Under the pieces are notes generated by a model that was not told the DNA's origin, searched no databases, and saw only the letters and a list, made by a program, of their open reading frames with translations. DNA of 64,000 nucleotides from Paraspadella gotoi (Eukaryota; Chaetognatha): contig CM119269.1 of assembly GCA_051294375.1 (NCBI GenBank), forward strand, positions 11,204,883 to 11,268,882, given 5' to 3'. Each line of letters begins with the position of its first letter. The first letter of the stretch is position 1. Shown piece by piece: positions 23,271 through 35,430 of the stretch. The translations under genes were made by a program, and so were the position numbers.

Positions 23271-24005
23271 GTTCGAGATTCCGATCGACGTTCGATCACT
23301 CGCGTCGATGTCAGTCCGCGACTTTCTTCTTCGTCACTGCGTCATCAGTTCGAGACGTCGACATCTGTACAAGAAAGTTTTTAACGTTATCACTAACTAC
23401 AGGTCCGTCATGACTAAATGTATAAATATTTTTAAAGTAGGCAGAAAAGACAGAGATTTATAAGGAAGTAGAAGATAAAGCGTAACGTGTGTCCTACAAA
23501 AGTGTGTTTTTTCCCCTATTCTATCGCTTTTATTTTTTTTTTTCTATCGCATCACAGCAAAGATCGGCTATCGATCGTCGAGCTCGACGCTGCCCTTCGC
23601 CGCCTCTTCGTCCAGGGAATCGAAGATCGCGAAATCAAAGAGGTTCTTCGGTTATCCACACTCTCGATCGGCGCTCCGGGCGATAACGAGTTAAAGGCGT
23701 CAAAGGCTAATGAAGAAATCTCGTCGTCATCGACTGAGCTAGACTTTCCGCTCTTTTGCGCCGTGGCGGCTCTGGCCGAACGTCTGCTCTGTCCTCGAGT
23801 TGCTTTCGCAACGCCTACCGCGTGGAGGAGTGCCAGCGCGGGGCCCTGGCGTCCCGGGGCGGCGTCGTCGGCCACCGTGTCGGCGTTCTTGACAAGAGAC
23901 GCCGTTGAGGTCGCCGACTTTGCCGATTTAAAGGGGAAGTTAAAGGGGGTCGAAGTGAGGACGGAGTTGTTGGCGTTGTTAGTGCGTATCGACGAGATTG
24001 GGTAA
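23271..24005 (+). CDS. Exons 4 and 5 (C-terminus, EF-hand-like) of the same gene
   Basis: Exon 4 starts in phase after TATGTAG (AG 23269-23270) and reads VRDSDRRSITRVDVSPR then LSSSSLRHQFETSTSVQE. Its donor is unclear: a weak GT at 23374 or 23384, or a base error, is needed to meet exon 5. Exon 5 begins after a long pyrimidine tract and CACAG (AG 23556-23557) and reads KDRLSIVELDAALRRLF, VQGIEDREIKEVLRLST, then ELDFPLFCAVAALAERLL and DFADLKGKLKGVEVRTELL before TAA at 24003-24005. The paired amphipathic helices with the FPLFCAVAALAE block look like a degenerate EF-hand pair, although no canonical calcium loop is visible. This makes it at least a five-exon gene, transcribed to the right. Confidence 0.6.
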
Positions 24006-24076
24006 TCATTCAGTAAGTGGCGTATGTTTTGTAATTGTAAATCTGTTTTTAATGTATTTTGACTGAAAATGAAAAT

Positions 24077-24082
24077 AATAAA
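24077..24082 (+). terminator. Polyadenylation signal AATAAA
   Basis: AATAAA lies 71 bp after the stop codon of the five-exon gene, the usual position for a short 3' UTR. Confidence 0.6.
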
Positions 24083-24214
24083 TACACTTGATTGATTATG
24101 CAATTTACATGTCATCTCATCCGTGAAGGTTTGTTGATTGATTTTAACCTGGATGTTGTACTAAGGATGGAAGCGGAACTCGGCCCCGGAGCTAAACTGC
24201 ACTCTGCACCTTCG

Positions 24215-24850
24215 TTGATATTATGGTGGACTAAAATCCACCAACCGTTCATAAGCGGCCATTGGTGCCGGAGGCAAGTCATTCGCCTCCCAACCCAAAG
24301 GTCCACAGCAGTTAAGAGGGACGGGGCGCTTAACCCGCCTGTAACACGGTGTTACAGCCTGATCCGAAGCTCAGGGACTGCTTATATTGAACGGTTCTGT
24401 CACTAACACATATCAATAATTACTGTCTCTTCATTAGTGAGCCCGACTTCCAAACACAACAGCAACAACAACACTTTCAGGCGTCATGCCTCAACCTGGC
24501 GATGCTCTTTCCGCCAACAACACATCAGGCGACATACCTCAACCTGGTGACGCACTTTCCACCTACAACAATTCACTGAAGAGACGCAACAGACTTCTCC
24601 CTACAGGAGGGGGATGTATGGTGGACTAAAATCCACCAACCGTTCATTAGCGGCCATTGGTGCCGGAGGCAAGTCATTCGCCTCCCAACCCAAAGGTCCA
24701 CGGTTCTAGCCTGGTGGCCGCCTTGCAGTTAAGAGGGACGGGGCGCTTAACCCGCCTGTAACACGGTGTTACAGCCTGATCCGAAGCTCAGGGACTGCTT
24801 ATATTGAACGGTTCTGTCACTAACACATATCAATTACTGTCTCTTCAATA
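24215..24850 (+). repeat. SINE-like repeat pair with linker (locus 2, well preserved)
   Basis: Two units begin with TGGTGGACTAAAATCCACCA (about 24221 and 24612; period about 391 bp) and end with TTATATTGAACGGTTCTGTC and ACTAACACATATCAA. A linker (24416-24606) repeats a CTCAACCTGG(C/T)GA block. Each unit has a terminal 7-bp hairpin and an internal near-palindrome CTGTAACACGGTGTTACAG. The second unit contains GGTTCTAGCCTGG, similar to a tRNA B box. The first unit has lost about 25 bp exactly there. The units are nearly identical, so this locus is young compared with the one at 5.5 kb. Poly(A) is absent. Confidence 0.8.
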
Positions 24851-25739
24851 TGAAAGATGTAATTGTCTCCATTCTCTAACAACAGATTTGACGAGCGGCG
24901 TAATAAAGTGTAATTTTTTTATTATACTGTCATCCAAAGAAAAAAAAGATTGTCGATTGTAATTTGGAAAAACTTTTCAAAGAAAATCTTAACAATTACC
25001 TCAAAGCGAAACCTGTCAGTTCCACATTTACGATGCAACAATTATCTTGTCAAACTCTGCTCAGTGCTCATCGCATTGACGTTTTATTTTGTTTCTAATT
25101 CTTTAATTAAACAAAGTTTACTTGTTTAGACGGCGTCAGGTAAGTAGAACGATAAATTGATATAATTAGAAGAAAAGAAGCCTGAAAATCGCATTTTTGA
25201 GTCTTTATTTGTTAAATACATATATTGTATATATTTGCTAAGAAATTTTCATTTTTACTTAAATGTAGCTTTCCCGTCGCCAATGAATTGTCTTTGATTC
25301 CTAACTTATGGTTTTCCTTTAAATTTATTTCCTCGCCGACGTTTTCGTCTCGTTCCGTTCCTGATACATGTATTTGATTTCAAGAGCGAGAGAGAAATAT
25401 ATTTTTTTCCATTACCGCTCCAACCTCGATTTGTGGTTTTGAAAACTTACGCAAATTTATTTATTCGTTCACTTAAACAAATTTATTCATTTATTGTTCG
25501 TTGACGTCTTCCGGAAGCCTTTGTAATAGTTTCTTTACTACTTTAATTCAAAGCGAATTCGTATTAATCAGAATGGTTTAAAAAAAGCTCGAAAGTTTTA
25601 TAATTTTATTTCCTTTTAAAGTTTTTCGTCTCGCTGTTTATGCCAACGTCGTCTTGAGGGTCCTAAGCGAAATTACAATCATTCCGAGAAAAAAAAAAAT
25701 CTTTTCTCTTAGTAGCATCAATTACCATTTTTCAATTTT

Positions 25740-25807
<68 letters not shown>

Positions 25808-26378
25808 ACTCCATCTCTCTCTCTTCTTATTGTTTCTCTTCTCTCTCTTTGCTTTTCCATTTTTCTCTCTTTCAAATTTGTCATTTATCAAATTCATATT
25901 TCACCCGATTAAGTTTTCAGCTTTCAGTTCGTCTCGGACACCGATTGCTTTTACTTCAGTTTTTACAGAGTGATCCTAAATTCAAAGATGACGTTGATGT
26001 CGCTGATGAAATTTCCCGCTAAACAGTAATTTCATTCAATTTGAAATAAACTTAGGCGTACTGAGATTCAGAAGATTCTCCATATATAGATTAATGAATA
26101 GGGCTTATAACAATTTTATATTTATAAATTTACTTTCCTTTAAATAAATCTAAATCTAATAACTTAAACTTAAAAAATGAGAAATTAATTGATTTTTTTA
26201 ATCATAGTACGCTACTTATAAATATTTTTTTAATTTGAAAATATATATTTTGGTTTCGTAAAAAAACTGTAGTTAATTTCGTTCGTGAAGTTAGCCAAGT
26301 TTGTTAAGCTTCATTTATTTTTTTATTTTTTTTATTTTTTTGCACATCGCTTCAGAGGGAGAGCCCCAGATTTTTCAT

Positions 26379-26437
<59 letters not shown>

Positions 26438-27600
26438 GATTTTTAATACCTCTCAAGAGACCAAAAGACTTTTGCATTTTATTTTGGCATCTGGTTTCGA
26501 ATTGTTGTGATGGAAAGCTTTGGCTTTGGAACGTGAAGTGCCTTCGATATGAGTCGTGTTTAACGCGTCGGCCCCCGACTGGCAAACCGCGGCGCCATTC
26601 GTCATAACATTAGGAACAACACTAGTTTTTGCCCCAGGCAACAATCACTATACCAAGCCAGCCCTTTTTGAGTCGCGGCTGGCCGTAACTCACTGAACAA
26701 TCAGTCTTTATGTCCGTTTGCTTGTTTATTAATTTATTTCTAGTATTACAAAAATCAAAAATATATTAACTTGAATCGTATTTGATAATTGGTTCTAGTT
26801 TTTTATCGGATGAAAGAAAATTTTAGTTTTAGATATATTAGCTTAATAAAAGACAAATAACTTTAAATTTTAAAAGGAAAGCGCGATTGATTCACACTCA
26901 AAATATCTTTTTAATTTTTGGATTTAAAAACATTTATTGTAATTTTGTATATTTTCTTTCTTTTTCGTTTAGTTTTTTGTTTATTTTTTTTTCGCGCTGA
27001 AGAAGACTTGTACTAAAGCCGAAGCATGTGCGTTTTTGAAAATTAAAAATTCCTTATTTGTAAACATTGTTAAAAAAAAAACAAACTCCGCCTTTGGATT
27101 TGAAAACGAAAATAAGCGAATCGTTTTTATTTATATTTTGTGGTGAAAACATTTTCCAATTCTATTTAACGACTACTTGCAGTTGCAGTTCCAGCTGCAG
27201 TTAGTGATATCATGATTTGTAAAACAACATCGAGAATCGAGATACACGATCGAGATTTCAAAATCTTTCTTTGAGCGATTCTTTACGTCACGAATCATTG
27301 AAATTTTGTGGTTTCTTTCCATTCTCTCCTTTAATTGGGGATTCGTGACTCTAGGGCCTATGACTATACATAAACAAATTTTAATTCATATCTTAAGTTT
27401 ATTCTCTTAGAGATTTATTATTTTATTTGACGACATTTTAGCATAGTAAATAGCTAATACTAGTAATAATGCGATTTTTATAAATATAAAATTATTTTCC
27501 CCCGTATTTGACATTTCGCTGTCTTTGAAAATACATTATAAACGTTAAGCTAAATGCTTAATTTAAACTTTTCAATGAGCTTCATCGTTAAGTATTATCA
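24851..27600. other. AT-rich intergenic DNA with CT microsatellites
   Basis: (CT)n lies at about 25741-25808 and 26379-26428. A block at about 26995-27035 (GCTGAAGAAGACTTG then AAGCCGAAGCATGTG) resembles a motif often found near the 3' ends of retroelements, but no reverse transcriptase is seen. No gene supported. Confidence 0.45.
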
Positions 27601-28260
27601 CTTCTCCCGACAGACATCCCCGTCTCACTTCCCCCTCGTTTCCGTTTTAGCCTCGACCAATCCAGCCTCGGTAAAAAGTAAAACGCTCTGATTGGCTAAT
27701 CCTCCTACGGAATAAGCGTCAGATTCCTATCCACACCTTGTCTCACGCTGCCTCTATACCCTCCCCCATCCCATAGACCGACCGATGCCTTCACACGCTA
27801 ATTCAGTCTTTCTCCGCGTTGATCTCTCACTCTCACTCCCCCCTGTTTTCGTACCTCACCGAGTCCGTTCAACAACGACACCTGTCACGGGAGATGTCAA
27901 GTGTCACGCTGCTCGCTCCGTCGCTCCCTCCTACTTTTACTTTCGCTCCGCTCTTTGGAACTGAGGCGACTTACCACCGGTCTCTCTCTCTAAACCCTTC
28001 CTTTCTCCTCTTTCTTCGAGCCGGTCTATTCCACACGGTCACCGGTGGTAAGTCGCCTCAGTACCTACCTTTTTTTCCTCCTCAGCCCGTTACCCGCATC
28101 GATCTCGACTTCAGCCGCTTATTTTCCACCTTTTTTTAAAATCCCTTGCGCATGCGCAGTGCTCTCCTTCGCCCCAGTCTCTCGGACGGAGTAACATCCA
28201 TTCCGGCTCCGCCCACGCGGCGTCCTCTCCGCCCAGGACGCTTTTTCCCGACTTCTCTTA
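27600..28260. promoter_or_regulatory. Promoter-like GC-rich island
   Basis: The island holds CCAAT boxes in both orientations (GACCAATCC at about 27655 and GATTGGCT at about 27690), a perfect NRF-1-type palindrome TGCGCATGCGCA at 28147-28158, and two GC boxes (CTCCGCCC at about 28207 and 28226). A splice-donor consensus GGTAAGT lies at about 28046-28052. The combination is typical of housekeeping promoters in animals. The direction and the driven gene are not evident. A pyrimidine-rich tract (28260-28740) follows. Confidence 0.45.
27961..28061. other. Perfect 21-bp inverted repeat (hairpin)
   Basis: 27961-27981 and 28041-28061 are exact reverse complements (CTGAGGCGACTT...ACCGGT), with a 59-nt loop of mostly pyrimidines. 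Outside the 21 bp the match stops at once. Confidence 0.9.
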
Positions 28261-28261
28261 T

Positions 28262-29326
<1,065 letters not shown>

Positions 29327-29628
29327 NNNNNNNNNNNNNNNNNNNNNNNNNNNNNNNNNNNNNNNNNNNNNNNNNNNNNNNNNNNNNNNNNNNNNNNNNN
29401 NNNNNNNNNNNNNNNNNNNNNNNNNNNNNNNNNNNNNNNNNNNNNNNNNNNNNNNNNNNNNNNNNNNNNNNNNNNNNNNNNNNNNNNNNNNNNNNNNNNN
29501 NNNNNNNNNNNNNNNNNNNNNNNNNNNNNNNNNNNNNNNNNNNNNNNNNNNNNNNNNNNNNNNNNNNNNNNNNNNNNNNNNNNNNNNNNNNNNNNNNNNN
29601 NNNNNNNNNNNNNNNNNNNNNNNNNNNN
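29327..29628. other. Assembly gap (302 N), probably within (GA)n
   Basis: The right edge of the gap continues as GAGAGAGAGA, so the gap likely interrupts a microsatellite. All frames crossing it are meaningless. Confidence 0.99.
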
Positions 29629-30944
29629 GAGAGAGAGAGATGCCGATGAAAACGTTGTGAACCATCGAAGAACGATGTGAAAAACGTTTTCGTATGTGAG
29701 TTCCCTTCACTTCTTAAAACATATTTTAACTTTAACAAGCATAATTTTTCCATCTTTCATATTTAAGCAAAATTAGTCGAAAACGATCACCAACGCTTCT
29801 TTGGTCTTCGTTCGACTGCGTCTTTGTCGTCGTCGTCATCTTTATGGTCGTCCTCATTTTCGTAATCGTCGTCTTTGTTGTCGTCGTCGTTCTCCCGAGT
29901 CAACGCCCCATTTGTATTCATCCAGCGTGGAGTCTCTTACGAAGAATTAGACCCCCGAACCAGTCAGCCCCCGCGGGGATCGCTAAGGCCCGCACGACCC
30001 GCCTCCGCCTCCTCCTCCGCCTCTGCCTCCGCCTCGATTCTGAGCCGATAACCCATCAGATCCTTCACCGATCGTTCTTAGTCTAATTCGTCCCAATCTT
30101 CATTACCCACTCAATTCAAAACAGATACGTTGCATGTTTTGCAGTTTTTTCTTTCCTAATCGATTTCGTTTTCACTGCCCTTATTCTTCAATCAAACCTA
30201 TTAAACGGGAAAACTCTTGCACGATTATGTAACCAGGTGTTTTTCGCAACGTTGTAAAATGAAATTTTAACCAGCGTCCGTAATCTACCGCCTACCATCG
30301 CCCTTAAATCTTCCAAGGCCTACGCACATCCCTCTCTTGGTCTCCCTCTCTTGGTCTCCCTCTCCTCCCTCTTTCCCCAATAAGCTTCGCAGTTCTCGTT
30401 GGTAGGAACAAAAATCCTTCAACTCCGCCCCCGCGACGAGATGCACATCACCCTTGGGTCTTTAAAAACATTTTTTTTTTCGCGCAGAGTTGCATCACCC
30501 TTCTCTTCTGTTTTTCCGAATCATTCTCTTGGCGATTGGATGTTATTTTCAAATGATCACTCGTAATAGAGTGGCGGCATTCTTAGGTCTTGAGATAAAA
30601 ATTTAAATTGTGCGGCTTTCGTTGTCTATCTTTTCAGAGACCCAAGTTGCAAAGGTCCAATTCATGGATCTTTTGTGAAACATAGAAAAAAAAACGTTAT
30701 TGAATTAGTTTGTATTCGCTGTGGAAAAGGCTTAGTTAGCGTTAATTATTTTTTATAAATGTAAACTACTATTTATTTCTATCCTTACCACTGTATACGT
30801 TTCAAAAATCTTCGCGCTCGAGATCGTAGAAAAGAAGAAAAGATTATCGAGCTGAATTGACAGCAACATTCGGCGATCGTCTTGAAACAGCTAAGAATTA
30901 TTGGCTCTACGACTTGGTCGCCAGTCGAGTTTTCATAAGTCAAT

Positions 30945-30947
<3 letters not shown>
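29629..30947. other. Intergenic DNA with trinucleotide runs
   Basis: (GTC)n-like runs occur at about 29820-29893 and a CGCCTCCGCCTC run at about 30000-30035. An 80-codon plus-strand frame at 29844-30086 is driven by these runs (Val/Leu/Arg-rich) and is not supported as a gene. 30341-30362 holds a short duplication of TCTCTTGGTCTCCC. Confidence 0.45.
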
Positions 30948-31037
<90 letters not shown>

Positions 31038-31109
31038 AGAATTAGAGCTTCCATATGAAGCAGATTGGCGGCCGTCAATTCCACTGGATTCTTGGCGAAT
31101 TGAACCAAT

Positions 31110-31188
<79 letters not shown>
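30948..31188. repeat. Opposed (GA)n and (CT)n arrays
   Basis: A (GA)n array (about 30948-31040, with a few interruptions) is followed after about 73 bp by a (CT)n array (about 31112-31188). The two are complementary and could fold into a long hairpin. Confidence 0.9.
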
Positions 31189-31191
<3 letters not shown>

Positions 31192-31930
31192 CTCTTTGCA
31201 TTTCATATTCATGAATGATTTCGTTGTTGCAATGAGTGGGTTGGTGGGTCGCCGGCGGGATTGACTTCAAGGCGGCGGATCATTAGAGCACCATGATAAA
31301 GGCGAGGAGAGAAAAGAACGCCTTTAGGGCCGAATCCCGTTTTTTCGCAGATTTATATTTTTTCTCATTTATTAATATGCTTATTTTAAAAAGCGCATTA
31401 GCGTAGATTAACTTAACAACGTTACAGGCTCCTGCTCACACGTAATAAGTTAGTTACTGAAAAGTTTATGCAGCAGGTATGTGACAATAACCCGTAGTAT
31501 TTTCCTTGCTGAATATCTTACGAGAAAAGACTACTATTAATAGAAAAAGCAGCACGGCTCAAAACAACAATTAGGGACGTCTAGACGAGCTCGTTGGAAT
31601 TTAATGTTGATTGTAAAAAAGGATGAAAATTAGCAATATTGCAAAGTAGAAACGAATCTAGCGTGGCAAAGAAGGTTTTGTCATAATATTCACAAAAAAT
31701 CTCACGGTTATTAAAAATATATTATAAAATCGGATTTGACGCATCGTGTGATATCACCGGAGTGAGGTTTGGGCGTTGGATTTGTCGCCCGCGAAGGAGT
31801 GATGCTGACGTGTTGAATGTCGCGCACTCTCCTCTGGGTTAACGCCTCTTGATGCGAGGACAACCGAAAAAAATATTAAATTGGAGAAGGAAAATCCGAG
31901 AAACAATGGGAAACTAAGAAAGAAGGATTG
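31189..31930. other. Intergenic DNA
   Basis: No supported gene. A short GC-richer stretch at 31235-31340 has open frames on both strands but nothing recognisable. Confidence 0.4.
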
Positions 31931-31939
31931 ACAGAAAGA

Positions 31940-31944
31940 TAGAC

Positions 31945-32035
<91 letters not shown>

Positions 32036-32038
32036 AAA
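31940..32038 (+). repeat. (GAAA)n microsatellite
   Basis: Near-perfect AGAA/GAAA tetranucleotide array of about 100 bp. Confidence 0.97.
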
Positions 32039-32196
32039 GAATGAAAGCATAAAGAAAGAGTTAAAAAAGGAGTCTACATGGTGACAATTTTACAAGCGCC
32101 GGTAGAAATACGCTGTCATTTGCAAACCAGTGGTTATTTCATTGATTTTAAAAATTAGTTGAGTAGAACATATTAAAGTCATTTATGTGTTCAAAT

Positions 32197-33224
32197 TTTA
32201 TATTGATCAGTTAAGATATGCCTTGGCAATGAGTGGAGAAAGTTGGCTTGGCCACGGACTCGTCACAAAGCTTTGTTATACTCAAAAAAATATTTCTCCC
32301 TCTCCGAGATTCCGCGTTCAGCGATGAAATCATAACCGGAATTAATGACGTCTACGTTGTTTTCCCTGTCCTCGGAGTTATTCTCTAATCGACACTACAT
32401 CACGAGCGAATCTCCTCATTTCTCTCGAAATTCCCCGTTTGCGAGCGTGATTCATTTCTCCGGCAGCTACCGCCGTCGCCGCTACCGCCGCCGCTGCGGC
32501 GCCGCCACCGCCGTCGCCGTCACTCGCGAAAAAGGGAGTCCATGCTTTCATTTTTTTCACTCGAATTAATCGATTTTTTTTCGATCGATGATAAATTTTC
32601 GTGATTCTTAGATCGAACCTTTCGCCTCGATCTTTTCCACTCGGAATGTTTTTCTTTTTGTCCCGTCAAAGATCGAGCTCGCATTTTTTTCTTTTCTTTG
32701 TACTTTCTCGTTTTTTTTCCCACGCGACTCTTCGATTTCTCGAAAAAATCTTAGGCCCCATTGAAAAAAAAAAGGCGAGGCTAATTTGAAGAGGAATTGA
32801 GGCCGTGAACTCCCTGTAACAGACTCGGGAATGGGGGCCCATTACGACTAAAAAGGAGATAAGAANNNNNNNNNNNNNNNNNNNNNNNNNNNNNNNNNNN
32901 NNNNNNNNNNNNNNNNNNNNNNNNNNNNNNNNNNNNNNNNNNNNNNNNNNNNNNNNNNNNNNNNNNNNNNNNNNNNNNNNNNNNNNNNNNNNNNNNNNNN
33001 NNNNNNNNNNNNNNNNNNNNNNNNNNNNNNNNNNNNNNNNNNNNNNNNNNNNNNNNNNNNNNNNNNNNNNNNNNNNNNNNNNNNNAGGAGATTAAGAATG
33101 AAGAAAATCGAAGGGAGCGAGAGAGAGATAAAAGGGAAATCAACCTAATCTTCGTAGACGGTAAAGGCGACTTGCGGAAGAGACAGAGACAGACGGTGAA
33201 AGACGCGGAGAGAAAGATAAAGAT

Positions 33225-33270
<46 letters not shown>

Positions 33271-33779
33271 AGCGCCCCTGTTAAACACCTAGGCGGAGCG
33301 AGGAGAGTCAGCGACAATGACGACCCTCAAGCGACTTAGCCACAAGTTTCTTCTCGAGTTTCTAAATGTCACTTTCGCGAATTTGTGAGGTCGTATTGTC
33401 TCTCTCTCTCTTTTAAATCGCAGCTAATTTTAGTCTTATTTAAAAGCAAAAAGTTGCAATATTCGAACAATAAATAAACCTTGATTCAGCTGAAAATCAG
33501 AAACGTATTTATAACATCTTTATCTTTTTTTTAAATTTCTCTATTTTTGCATTAGCCCATATTTATACATAGTACTCATCAATGGTGGGTCTCCATAGAA
33601 AATGTCAAAATTTTAAATTAGTTTTTTTTAGTTTTGAAAGCAGATTCGAATTCCTCATAAAAAGTTGAGAAAAGAAAATATAAGTTAGCTAAATTTTTTT
33701 TATACTATTAATTATAACAGTTTTTTTAGATTTTGACCCAGTGAACAGGGGGGGTAAAAAGCTGAAAACATAACGTTTG
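32197..33779 (+). repeat. Contig-end overlap, copy 1
   Basis: From TATTGATCAGTTAAGATATG to CAGGGGGGGTAAAAAGCTGA this segment is the same sequence as 33804-35430 apart from many single-base indels and a 220-N gap. It includes a CCG/CGG-rich stretch (32463-32525), a (GA)n (33229-33268) and a GTAAACTCCCTGTAACAGACTCGG-like block. See copy 2 and the findings. Confidence 0.9.
32866..33085. other. Assembly gap (220 N)
   Basis: The corresponding interval in the second copy (about 34474-34705) is sequenced and contains interrupted (GA)n, so it supplies the missing bases. Confidence 0.99.
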
Positions 33780-33804
33780 NNNNNNNNNNNNNNNNNNNNN
33801 NNNN
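33780..33804. other. Assembly gap (25 N) joining overlapping contigs
   Basis: The sequence left of the gap ends at a point that corresponds to about 35430 in the right-hand copy, and the sequence right of it begins at the point that corresponds to about 32197. Confidence 0.97.
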
Positions 33805-34495
33805 ATTATTGATCAGTTAAGATATGCCTTGCAATGAGTGGAGAAAGTTGGCTTGGCCACGGACTCGTCACAAAGCTTTGTTATAACTCAAAAAAATATT
33901 CTCCTCTCCGAGATTCCGCGTTCAGCGATGAAATCATAACCGGAATTAATGACGTCTACGTTGTTTTCCCAATACCTGAGTTATTCTCTAATCGACACTA
34001 ACATCACAGAGCGAATCTCCTCATTTCTTCTCGAAATTCCCCGTTTGCGAGCGTGATCATTTCCGGCAGCTACGCCGTCGCCCCTACCGCCGCCGCTGCG
34101 GCGCCGCCATCCGATCGCCGTCACTCGCGAAAAAAGGTGAGTCCATGCTTTCATTTTTTTTCCACTCGAATAATGGATTTTTTTTCGATCGATGATAAAT
34201 TTTTCGTGATGTTAGATCGAACCTTATCGCCTCGATCTTTTCCCAGCTCGGAATGTTTTTCTTTGTTGTACCCGTCAAAGATCGAGCTCGCAGTTTTTTT
34301 TCTGTTTCTTTGTACTTCTCGTTTTTTTTCCCACGCGACTTTTCGCATTTCTCCGAAAAAAATCTTAAGGCCCCATTGAAAAAAAAAGGCGAGGCTAATT
34401 GAGAGGAATTGAGGCCGTGAACTCCCTGTAACAGACTCGGGAATGGGGCCCATTACGACTAAAAAGGAGATAAGATGAAGAAAGATCGAAGGGAG

Positions 34496-34552
<57 letters not shown>

Positions 34553-34789
34553 GAGAGAGAGAAAGAGAGAGGAGAGAGAGAGAGAGAGCAAAAGTGAGAG
34601 AGAGACATCGGATGGGGAAGTAGAAAAAGGAAAATAGAGCACGTCCGAGAGGAAGGTAAAGGAGGGGGCGTGGTGGGGGTGGTAAAGGGGAAAACAAACG
34701 CTATCTTCGTAGACGGTAAAAGGCAACCTTGCGGAAGAGACAGATGAACAGGACGGTGAAAGACGCCCGGAGAGAAAGAAAAGATAGAA

Positions 34790-34828
<39 letters not shown>

Positions 34829-35430
34829 GAGAGACTGAGCGCCCCTGTTTAAACACCTAGGCGGAGACGAGGAGAGTCCAGCCGACAATGAGACCTCAAG
34901 CGACTTAGCCACAAGTATCTTCCTCGAGATTTCTAAATGTCACTTCGCGAATTTGTGAGGTCGTATTGTCTCTCTCTCTCTTTTAAATCGCAGCTAATTT
35001 TAGTCTATTTAAAAGCAAAAAGTTGCAATATTCGGGCAAGACCGAAAAATAACTTGTCTCGATTCAGCTCGAAAAGTCAGAAAAACGTATGTTACTAACA
35101 TCCGTTGACAGCGTTTTTTTTAATTTCTCTATGTTTGCATTTGAGCCACCACATATTTATTACATAGTAAACACTGCATCCAACTGGGTGGGTCTCCAAA
35201 GAAAATGTATCGCAAAGTTTTCAAATTAGTCTTTTTTTTTAGTTTTCCGAAACAGAATAAGTCTTGTCGAATTCGATATTCTCAGTAATAAGGATAGTTG
35301 AGAAAAGAAACATATTGACACGTTTATTCTAAATGTTTTTTTATTATATCCTTAGATTAATTATAAACCAGTTTTTTTCTGTTTATTTTTGACCACACAA
35401 GTGAACAGGGGGGGTAAAAAAGCTGAAAAA
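33805..35430 (+). repeat. Contig-end overlap, copy 2
   Basis: Duplicate of 32197-33779 with many single-base gains, most dense near the end (35030-35430), as expected from unpolished read ends. (GA)n arrays lie at 34495-34588 and 34790-34832. Confidence 0.9.

Noticed and set aside
27000-27035. Hammerhead-like or retroelement tail motif
   Set aside because: CTGAAGA is present but the conserved GAAA core and pairing stems cannot be completed; kept only as a remark.
32463-32525. Ala/Arg homopeptide coding exon from the CCG/CGC run
   Set aside because: The frame is set by a trinucleotide run and the region is a duplicated contig tip with indels that break it in the other copy.
34151-34912. 253-codon Ser/Leu-rich minus-strand frame
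   Set aside because: Covers (GA)n arrays in a duplicated contig tip; not seen as an intact frame in the other copy.
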